From Neofusicoccum parvum (taxonomy: Eukaryota > Ascomycota > Dothideomycetes > Botryosphaeriales > Botryosphaeriaceae), in NCBI GenBank assembly GCA_020912385.1, contig CP087220.1, positions 558,001 to 622,000 of the forward strand: 64,000 nt of DNA, in the 5' to 3' direction. Of the stretch, positions 57,020-64,000 are shown in pieces; position 1 is the first letter of the stretch; each line of letters begins with the position of its first letter. The notes below the pieces were generated by a model. It was given only the letters and a program-made list of their open reading frames with translations, searched no databases and was not told the origin of the DNA. A program made the position numbers and the translations under genes.

Positions 57020-58237
57020 TCACTGCGCGCCTGCCTCCTGGCCAGCCGGCGGGAAGCGGAAACCAGCGTGCTCAGAGTGACGCTTGTAGTAGAACTGGTT
57101 GTCGCGCAGCTGCAGCTCGGGCGAGATGCTGCCGAGAACGGCCTCGCGCAGGCGGTCGATACCCTCCTGGTTCTCGGCATCGCGGTTCCAGATCGAGATC
57201 AGGTGGCTGTTGAAGCGAACGCTGTAGGAGATGCCGCAGATGTCGTCGATGAACGTGTGCCGCTTCGCACTGTTGTCGACCGCGCTCTGCAGCTTGCCGC
57301 CGATCGCCATCAGCGCAACCTCCTTCCAGAACTGCGCCGCCTTCTCCTTAGGCACCCGGAACGTCCAAGCGCCACCCTTGAGGTTGCGCGGGTCCTCCCA
57401 GACTGGCTTGACGCCCAGGTGGAACAGGTGGACCGAGTCGCGCAGGCGGAGGGTGCCGAGCTCAAAGTGGTTCATGGTCTCCCAGAATTGGCGCAGGTCC
57501 TTGATGACGTGCAGCTTGACCAGGCGTGACTCATAGTCGATGGATTCAGAGAGCTTGTCGGCTGGGCTGTCCGGGTTGGTGTTTTGCTCTTCCTCTGCTT
57601 GGGCCCAGGCGGGCTTCGATTCGCGGCCCTGGCGGTCGTGCCAGAACTCCCAGGTGTGCTCGAGCGGCGGAGGGCGCAGCTTCTGTAGGAGAGCCTCCTT
57701 CATCTGCTTGCCGCGAGCGGGCGATGCGTTGGCTGCGGCGTCACTATCACTCTGAGCAGGGAGGCCATTGGTGGTGAGGCCGGGGATGGAGGGACGAGCG
57801 GCCATGGTGGATTCTTCGTACTGGATCTGTTCCAGATACTTGATCTGCTGCAAGTACTCGGCCTGAGTCTGGTAGTCGTATTCTTCCTGGCTCTCGAATT
57901 CTTCCTCGTACTCGATCTCTTCCTGGAGCTCGATCTGTTCTTCGGGCTTGGTCGGTTCTTGCGGCTCCGTCTGAGGCTCGATCTGTCCTTGGGATCCACT
58001 CGGCTTCCGAAGCTCAGCAGTATCTTCGAAGTCGGCCTTGAAAGCGGCAAAGGCGCGCACAAGTGCTTGGAGATGATCAAACTGTTTCGGGTCCTGGTCG
58101 ACGCTGCGCGGGGGATTGACGCTCAGGTCGCTGAGCTCGTCAATATGGTTGAGGATCTGGATACAGCGAAGTCCGGTGATATCGGAGTAGACTGGGAAGC
58201 CGCGCTCATCAGCAGGGCACAAGGTAGTGTGGGGCAT
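57020..58237 (-). CDS. eIF4E family cap-binding protein, class II (4EHP / eIF4E2-like)
   Basis: Predicted 405 aa in one exon. The C-terminal 200 residues are the eIF4E fold (HTWEFWHDRQ, QFWETMNHF, HLGVKPVWEDPRNLKGGAW). Cap stacking uses Trp280 with Glu281. The position equivalent to eIF4E Trp56 is Tyr235 (DYESRL), with the same 17-residue spacing to the FW motif as in human 4EHP. That marks class II, whose members usually repress or modulate translation instead of supporting general initiation. The N-terminal 145 residues are Glu/Gln/Tyr-rich (EEQIELQEEIEYEEEFE), probably disordered. An internal ATG at 57805 (MAARPSIPGLTTNG) would give a 261-residue form and could be the true start; I list the longer frame because it opens with a plausible non-random sequence. 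Confidence 0.85.
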   Translation of the reverse strand: MPHTTLCPADERGFPVYSDITGLRCIQILNHIDELSDLSVNPPRSVDQDPKQFDHLQALVRAFAAFKADFEDTAELRKPSGSQGQIEPQTEPQEPTKPEEQIELQEEIEYEEEFESQEEYDYQTQAEYLQQIKYLEQIQYEESTMAARPSIPGLTTNGLPAQSDSDAAANASPARGKQMKEALLQKLRPPPLEHTWEFWHDRQGRESKPAWAQAEEEQNTNPDSPADKLSESIDYESRLVKLHVIKDLRQFWETMNHFELGTLRLRDSVHLFHLGVKPVWEDPRNLKGGAWTFRVPKEKAAQFWKEVALMAIGGKLQSAVDNSAKRHTFIDDICGISYSVRFNSHLISIWNRDAENQEGIDRLREAVLGSISPELQLRDNQFYYKRHSEHAGFRFPPAGQEAGAQ

Positions 58238-59235
58238 GGTGACGATCGGTGAAGTTGCCAGTTGGCAAAATGAATTAAAGAGAATTGGAGTAAATGAGGA
58301 ATAAGGAAAGAGAAAGGAAGAGGTTGAAGAGGAGCAGACATTTTGTAGACGAGTGTGTGAAAACTATAGCTACAAGTGTTGTCGAGGGAGTGAAAGTGAA
58401 CGTACGAAATGAAGAGGTTGGGGGCGAAGTAGAACAGAAATCAAGTGAGGTGAGAAGACAAAGTGAGACGGCAGTAGAGATATTGTAACACGCCGAGTGA
58501 AGACAGAGGCAGAGACACGGAGGCACTCGACGCTGAGAATCAAAGAAGCATTTGGGAAAGGTGGTGTCGTAGCATACCTTCGGCCGCAGGTCGACAAGCA
58601 AGATACCGTCAGCACGCCTCAGGGGTCGGGAGACGGACAGAAGACAGATGGCAGGCCGGGAAGCCGCGGGGTATATATCCAGCAAGCACGGGGAGAACAC
58701 ACGCAGCAGAAGGAAAAGCGGGGCTCCTCAGACGGCCTCGGACAAAGAGACAGGCGGCAGCTTTGTCCAGGACAATGGAGGTGAGAGTTGTCGGGCCCGG
58801 CGCGTGATGCTTGGCCCTGCCGGTCTCCGGGCGCCAGACGTCGAGGGCTGGGCCGCTGGCTGCTACGCGCCGGCGCTAACTTTGCCTGTCAGGGTCCATC
58901 GGCTCGCGTTTGAGCAGCGCCTTCTGTCTGACACAATCAACGTGTTTCAGACGAGCAGTCGCCCGCGAATACTGGACGCCGCCGCCGCCCCGTCCGCGCG
59001 CGATGACGGCACTGCGCTCGGTCGCGCATGCGATAGGCCCGCGCCCGCGAGAAATCGGATGACATCCGGCCGCGTGGACGGCTGGCAGCCTGCTGCTTGC
59101 CCGCCCGCAGTCCACGCGAGCTGCCTCCAGCGGACGGCTGCCCCTCGGCGGGGTGATTGGGCTGCAGCCGAAACTGCCTAGCGCCACCCAGCGCCGCTGA
59201 CCGCCCGGGCAGAATCCAACCCACCCCGGTCGAAA
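58238..59235. promoter_or_regulatory. divergent region eIF4E2-like - NOPCHAP1-like
   Basis: 998 bp. A TATATATCC-like element near 58672 could serve the reverse-strand eIF4E gene, implying a long purine-rich (on the forward strand) 5' leader from 58240 to 58640. The right half is GC-rich. No protein gene. Confidence 0.4.
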
Positions 59236-60048
59236 ATGTTCGTCGCACCGCCAGCCAAGCTCCCAAGAGCAGCGTCGCCGCAAATCAAACGCTTCCATAA
59301 CACAGAAACCATGGCCGGCAAGAGACTGCACCCAGAGAGCGACGCTGCCCGCGCTGCGCCCCAAACGACCACCACTCTCCCTCGCCGAACCCGCCGTAGA
59401 TCGAGTCCGCAGTCCGCGTCGCTACCGAACGGCACCAGCGCCGCCGTCAAGCCTGCTGCAGCAACCACCGCAATCGCGCAGGAAGATCACGCCATGGACG
59501 AGGCCAGCGACGCCGAGTCAGACTCGAGCGTACTCAGCACCTCTTCGGAAGAGCCCAGCTCCGACTCAGACGACGATTCGCAAGCCGAGGGCTCTGACGA
59601 GGAGAACACAGCTATGGACTCCGACGAGATAACGGCACTGCCACGGCCGCCTGATGCCGATGCCCGCCGCAAGATATATCAGCGGCAAGTACCCCCGAAG
59701 TCCACAATCGGCGATCGGCTGAAGGAGTTTCTGCCACAATTGGCCGCCGCGAACGAGGAGCTCGAGCGCGATCGTGCTGCTGGAACGTTGGCGGAGAAGT
59801 CGCTAGAGAACGTGGGCGACAACGAAGAGCGCTACATCGAATTCAACCTCGGACTGGGCGTGCTGAAGGAAAAGGATCCGAACAAGATGGAGAGTGACAT
59901 CGAGAGCGAGATCGATGACGACGAGATGGATACCGACGCAGACGGACAAAATGAGCAGAAGAACAAGGAGCAGGATATCTTGGCCAAGCTTCTGAGAAAG
60001 AAAACCCCGACATCGGGACCTGTCATCCAAGAGGTGCCAGACCAGTGA
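59236..60048 (+). CDS. NOPCHAP1-like protein (DUF4598)
   Basis: Predicted 270 aa in one exon. The conserved core IGDRLKEFLPQLAAANEELERDRAAGTLAEKSLENVGDNEERYIEFNLGLGVLKEK (about 155-215) matches the DUF4598/C12orf45 family. In animals this family (NOPCHAP1) bridges R2TP and NOP58 during box C/D snoRNP assembly; the fungal role is inferred. Upstream is a long acidic Ser/Asp/Glu-rich stretch (SDAESDSSVLSTSSEEPSSDSDDDS), a likely CK2 substrate. The C-terminus is also acidic, then KEQDILAKLLRKK. An internal ATG at 59311 (ACCATGGCC, MAGKRLHPES) has the better Kozak context and may be the real start, giving 245 aa. Confidence 0.82.
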   Translation: MFVAPPAKLPRAASPQIKRFHNTETMAGKRLHPESDAARAAPQTTTTLPRRTRRRSSPQSASLPNGTSAAVKPAAATTAIAQEDHAMDEASDAESDSSVLSTSSEEPSSDSDDDSQAEGSDEENTAMDSDEITALPRPPDADARRKIYQRQVPPKSTIGDRLKEFLPQLAAANEELERDRAAGTLAEKSLENVGDNEERYIEFNLGLGVLKEKDPNKMESDIESEIDDDEMDTDADGQNEQKNKEQDILAKLLRKKTPTSGPVIQEVPDQ

Positions 60049-60624
60049 TCTACTTCTGCGCCTTGTCATTTGACGAGACTTTGCTTTGGAAACCCTTACA
60101 CGGCTTAATGAGGTGTTGCAACACTGCTATTCACGGGACAACAAGCTAGATGAAGGCTTGGATTTCTGGTATTTATAACTTACTATCATAAGGCAAACTT
60201 ACATACCTACGTTGACAGACGGCAAGTTTAGGCACGCCGAATGGCTATCCTTATAGGCAGTTGAAGCATTCGTACGGACGCAAATGTGCAGTGAAAAGAG
60301 TGCCAACTCCATACAGATGAATGTTTCAACTGCCCATGAGGGTAGGCAAGTGTCACAATACTATCCGAACCGACTCCATATATCAAGGCATACGTACAAA
60401 GAAAAAGTCGTTCGTGATTTTCGTTCAGTCTTCCTTCTCTCAGGCACACGAAGATGGTATAGCTGAGATTCCGCAAATTCTGATTTGAATTAAGATATCT
60501 TCTTTTATATCCCGCCTGAGTTCTATTCCTGATTTTGCTTCATCTGCATACCTTGCACTACATCCTGCCTTACTTTCTATTCACCTGACAACGTCCGGCA
60601 TGACTACCCATCTTCCAAGACACA
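60049..60624. other. convergent intergenic region with inverted repeat
   Basis: 576 bp, AT-rich, holds inverted-repeat copy D (60256-60335). No gene. Confidence 0.5.
60256..60335. repeat. dispersed ~80-bp inverted-repeat element, copy D
   Basis: Arms GGCAGTTGAAGCATTCGTAC and ATGAATGTTTCAACTGCC are inverted repeats, with GGCAGTTGAA/TTCAACTGCC perfectly paired at the ends. It has the clearest termini of the four copies. Length is 80 bp. Confidence 0.75.
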
Positions 60625-61557
60625 TCATTGCACACGGCTAAGAGACGCTGAAGCAATTGCGTCATGGATTTCCTTCTCAGCCCCAGGTTCCAACGGCAGC
60701 AATGGAGACCGAACAGTTGCGTGTTCCAAGATACCCCTGGCAACGAGCGCATGCTTTAAGGCCACAGTTCCCTCCATGTGCGACCCGCGGTGGTAGACGC
60801 TCTTTGTAACCGGCAACAGCTGATCGTGAATCTCCCTTGCTCTCTTGTAGTCCTTCGCCTTACCCGCCTTGATCAGCTCAATCAAAGGCTCCGGCGCGAT
60901 GTTCCCATACCCCACCAGCATTCCATCCACATCGAACGCCGTGTGCAGCAGGTACTCATCATGGCACGTCAACACCTGCAGCTCCGGCCTCTCGCGCCGA
61001 ATAACCGGAATCTCGGTGTCCCACCGCCGCATGTTCCGCACGCCATTCTTCATGGCAAACACGCCCGGCTGCGCCGAGATGTCGAGCAGCGTCTGCAGGT
61101 CGTACGTCGCCTTGGTGGCGTCGGGGTACTGGAACAGGATCAGCGGCAGCCCGCTGCCCTCCCACACGCGTCGGTACCGGTCCTGCGGCGCGCCCGGCTG
61201 GTACCCGAAGCGCAGCCAGCCGTGCGACGGGTACAGCAGGCCGGCCGCCGCGCCGGCGGCCTTCGCGCGCGCCGCCTCCAGCGCGGCCACCTCGGTGCCC
61301 TCGCCTGTGATGCCGGCGATGATGGGGACCGGGTTGGCGGCCACGGAGGCCGCGAACGCCCGGATCACGGCCGCCTGCTCGTCCGCCGTCAGGAAGGTGC
61401 CTTCGCCGGCGTGGCCGAGCACGACGAGCCCGGTCACGCCGCGGATGCTGGAGAGCCAGGATCCGAGGCGTTGGATTGCGGGGTAGTCGACCGCGCCGGA
61501 GGGCGTGAAGGGCGTGACGGGGGCGGGTGTGAGGCCGCGGAGGTCGAGGGTGGTCAT
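60625..61557 (-). CDS. dihydrodipicolinate synthase (DapA) family aldolase/lyase
   Basis: Predicted 310 aa in one exon. It is a TIM-barrel class I aldolase of the DapA/NAL family, with Schiff-base Lys170 in FAMKNGVRNM and catalytic Tyr144 in ILFQYPDATK. The usual GTTGE pyruvate-carboxylate motif is replaced by GHAGEG (48-53). Since fungi make lysine by the aminoadipate route, this is not a lysine enzyme. Fungal members cleave 2-keto-3-deoxy sugar acids, 4-hydroxy-2-oxoglutarate or similar pyruvate aldols, or act in secondary metabolism. The substrate is open. The gene is divergent from a Dal5-type transporter with CGGATT boxes between them, which suggests joint regulation and a catabolic role. 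Confidence 0.88.
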   Translation of the reverse strand: MTTLDLRGLTPAPVTPFTPSGAVDYPAIQRLGSWLSSIRGVTGLVVLGHAGEGTFLTADEQAAVIRAFAASVAANPVPIIAGITGEGTEVAALEAARAKAAGAAAGLLYPSHGWLRFGYQPGAPQDRYRRVWEGSGLPLILFQYPDATKATYDLQTLLDISAQPGVFAMKNGVRNMRRWDTEIPVIRRERPELQVLTCHDEYLLHTAFDVDGMLVGYGNIAPEPLIELIKAGKAKDYKRAREIHDQLLPVTKSVYHRGSHMEGTVALKHALVARGILEHATVRSPLLPLEPGAEKEIHDAIASASLSRVQ

Positions 61558-62392
61558 TTTGGAGGGCGGTTGGGCGGAGTGGTGTTGTGTGTTGTGGTCC
61601 AGTGTGTTGAGGGTGTGGTTGAATGGAAGGGAGAACTCGAAGTTTCTGGTAAAGATTGGTTATTTGGCCAATGCTCGTAGAAGCATACTTATACAGAAGT
61701 TTAAGCACGCCTGCGTCTCCGGATTCTTGTAATGTGAGTCCGGATTTCTGTGAGCATTTTTGCGAGAACGGAGCTCGCCGTCAAGATGGTGGTGATCATG
61801 CTGCCTAAGTAGGCGAGGTAAGCCATGAACTCGACATTTTGCTGTGCCGAATACGCTATACGCCCCAAACTTTCTCAAATTTCTGGGGAATGATTGCGGG
61901 GGGTCCGCCATTGTTTGTGGGTTGATCGACAAATCCGGCGAATCCGAATAACCCGGAGGCACCGCAGAACAAATGAATCCGAAAGTCCGGGCAATCCGCT
62001 CGGCCATTGTTGACATGTCGTAAGACGCAACGCAAGAGGCTTGGTTTGGCAGCCAGAGACGTCTTAGCGCCCAGGGATAAGCATGAGGCGCCAGACCAAT
62101 GGGAATAGTCTACAGTTCTGCTCTCATCTCTTCTCCCGCCATGTGGATAGCCATAGTGTCGGCACTAACACCGCTAACAGCCCTGGAACCTTCCGGGCCG
62201 GCACTCTGCCGTGCCATCTGCGCAGAGCTTGACAGTCTCTCCTCTCCCCACAAACACGCGTACAAACCCCGCAAATCTGGGGATCGGATACTCTGAGTAA
62301 TCTATATCCGGTTGCTCAACTGTGCTCGTTTCGAAACTTCCATCTTTAGAACACCTTAGTGTTCTAAGCCCATCCCTCCGTTACTGTTCATC
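61558..62392. promoter_or_regulatory. divergent promoter DapA-like gene - MFS transporter, with AATCCG/CGGATT boxes
   Basis: 835 bp between divergent start codons. Six copies of AATCCG or its complement CGGATT lie within 281 bp: 61720-61725, 61741-61746, 61932-61937, 61941-61946, 61976-61981 and 61993-61998. Two are extended TCCGGATT direct repeats spaced 21 bp (two helix turns). Two form CCG-N6-CCG pairs (CCGGCGAATCCG and CCGGGCAATCCG). CCG/CGG triplets in pairs are the usual targets of Zn2Cys6 regulators. Confidence 0.5.
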
Positions 62393-64000
62393 ATGACTAC
62401 CATCAGAACACCCCTCGAGAAAATTGATGTGGAGAGCGGACCAGCGGAGAAACGAGACATCGTCCAAGAGGAATATCGTGCTGGGAGTAGAGGCATGAGT
62501 CCAGAAGATGAAGAGTTTCTCTCCAGCTTCCCGGAAGATCAGAAGAAAAAGGCAATACGGAAGGTATTTTCTCTGCGTGCCTACATGCTACATTGAATCA
62601 AAGATGATGAGAAAGAGGCTAACGTTGGTTCTGGGTGTTGTAGGTAGATGTACGAAGTCATACAATCTTACTACGTCCTGCAAAAGCTGACGATCGTCCA
62701 GCGACGACTCATCCCAATGTTGCTGGTGTTATATCTCATAACATACATCGACAAGACTAACATTGGTGAGCGCCTGAGCATCGAACATGAGCGTCGTGAG
62801 ATCAAAACGCTCACAATAATAGGAAATGCCAAAATCGAGGGCCTTCTTCCGAGCCTCAACATGAGCGGCACACAATACAACATCGCCTTGTCCATCTTCT
62901 TCATTCCCTACGTTTTAGCCGGTAAGTAATTCCGGAAAGGTGTGAATCTTATGCTGAGAGTATCAGAGGTACCTAGCAACATGATTCTGGAGCGTTTCAC
63001 TCGGCCTTCCATATACCTCGGAACGATTGTGCTCTCCTGGGGCATCATTATGACCTGCACTGGGATAGTCCAGAACTTTGCCGGTCTAACGATCATCCGA
63101 TTCTTGCTCGGTCTCTTTGAGTACACTCCTCCTCACCATTTCTGCATCTCAAGTTTTTCTATCGGCTGACGTAGTCTTGCAGAGCCGGCTTTTTCCCTGG
63201 CGCTATCCTGCTTATCTCGAAGTGGTACCTGCCTGGGGAGACTCAGACGCGGATTGCCCTCCTTTACTCCTCGGCTGCATCTGGAGGCGCTTTTTCAGGC
63301 CTCCTCGCGTTCGGCCTTGCCAAAATGGATGGTATCGGAGGCCTGGATGGTTGGAGATGGGTACGTGTTCTTTGTTGACATTGACTCCATCTCCTCAGGA
63401 CGCATATATTTCAGAGGTAAATTATGACTGATCCTCTGGTAGATATTCATCATCGAGGGGCTCATAACGGTCTTCATGGCTGTGATGTGCTTCTTCTTTC
63501 TTATCGATTCCCCCGCTCTATCCTCCCGCTGGCTCTCATCCGACGAGATCCGCTACCTCGAGCTCCGCCAACACGCCAGACGAGCGCAAAGCCGCCAGTC
63601 TTCCAAGAAGAAGACAGTGCACTGGGATGCACTATGGGCGGTCATGACGGACTGGAAGATCTACCTGTTGATCCTGGTCAACTGGTCCAACGCGGTGCCC
63701 AACTATATAAGTAACCCTTTGTGTACTACATGAAATCTCACAAACATACTAACTTTTCATACGCCCTCAAGTTCACGATGCCGCAGATAATCAAGAACAT
63801 GGGCTACACGTCGGCCACGGCACAACTGCTGACCATCCCGCCCTACGCGGCTGGCGCCCTGGCAGCCTATGCCTTCTCCGTCTTCGCAGACCGGTACTCG
63901 TGGCGCATGCCATTCATCGTCGGCCCGCAGCTGTCGCTAGTGGTCGCCTTTTCAATCCTCTTCACGAAGTCAGCGGACATCGAGGATAACGTGGCGCTGT
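62393..64000 (+). CDS. MFS transporter, allantoate-permease (Dal5/ACS anion:cation symporter) family, 3' end beyond window
   Basis: Exons: 62393-62563, 62644-62649 (6 nt), 62702-62765, 62823-62921, 62967-63120, 63183-63360, 63443-63706 and 63763 onward. At least 390 aa are visible. Members import organic anions such as allantoate, nicotinate, vitamins, dipeptides or sugar acids. Landmarks are KVDRRLIPMLLVLYLITYIDKTNIGNAK (TM1), EVPSNMILERF, RFLLGLFEAGFFPGAILLISKWY (TM4), SGLLAFGLAKMDG and GWRWIFIIEG. After the penultimate junction, NYALKFTMPQIIKNMGYTSATAQLLTIPPYAAG continues the family. The 6-nt exon gives Val-Asp of the KVD motif. The last intron cannot be GT-AG in frame but works as AT-AC. 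The gene is probably co-regulated with the divergent aldolase. Confidence 0.9.
63707..63762 (+). other. candidate U2-type AT-AC intron in the MFS gene
   Basis: The intron starts ATAAGTAACC and ends TTTTCATAC (56 nt). A consensus branch site TACTAAC lies at 63747-63753, about 10 nt before the 3' end. Removing it joins VPNY to ALKFTMPQI in phase 0. The only usable GT donor, one base pair set downstream, with the only AG (63770s) shifts the frame. Confidence 0.65.

Overview
This window reads as nuclear DNA of a filamentous ascomycete (Pezizomycotina; a Dothideomycete is my best guess, not proven). It is GC-rich. Genes lie on both strands, are mostly split by short introns of 47-150 nt with CTRAY-type branch sites, and are separated by 0.3-3.4 kb of non-coding DNA. 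The housekeeping proteins are of fungal type (LCB2, TPI, U1-70K, Sm D3, RPL32, MGM1, CUL4, GEP4, DUG3, GDA1). I see no rRNA, tRNA, CRISPR array, virus or intact transposon. About 29 protein genes can be supported. Exon coordinates were worked out by hand from splice sites and reading frame; every completed model closes in frame on a stop.

Layout. 0.5-6 kb: two reverse-strand metabolic genes, a stand-alone NRPS-like adenylation-domain protein and an MmgE/PrpD-family protein. 6.8-18.8 kb: LCB2, a low-complexity Gly/Met/Pro-rich protein after a 3.4 kb gap, triosephosphate isomerase, and the divergent pair mL43 / U1-70K. 19.9-22 kb: an NCS1 purine/pyrimidine/allantoin-type permease with a 4-nt exon. 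22.8-26.9 kb: a 60-aa membrane protein, the divergent pair GEP4 / SMD3, and an IRC6-like clathrin-adaptor chaperone. 28.6-37 kb: a conserved unknown, RPL32, an arrestin-like protein and a serine esterase, set in long non-coding stretches. 37-45 kb: CUL4, MGM1 and DUG3 packed closely. 46.9-56 kb: a secreted chitin-binding FAD oxidase, a small membrane protein, a PPPDE-thioredoxin-PUL fusion divergent from GDA1, and a degenerate EF-hand protein. 57-60 kb: a class II eIF4E (4EHP type) and a NOPCHAP1-like protein. 60.6-64 kb: a DapA-family aldolase divergent from a Dal5-type MFS transporter that runs off the window end; the shared promoter carries six AATCCG/CGGATT boxes.

Most noteworthy: (1) an intron in the MFS gene that keeps frame only if spliced AT-AC, with an ATAAGT donor and a perfect TACTAAC branch site; (2) a family of four ~80-bp inverted-repeat elements, all intergenic, sharing a TTGAAGYATTCRTCYGG arm; (3) microexons of 4, 6 and 15 nt; (4) the CGGATT box array between the aldolase and transporter genes, suggesting a co-regulated uptake/catabolism pair.
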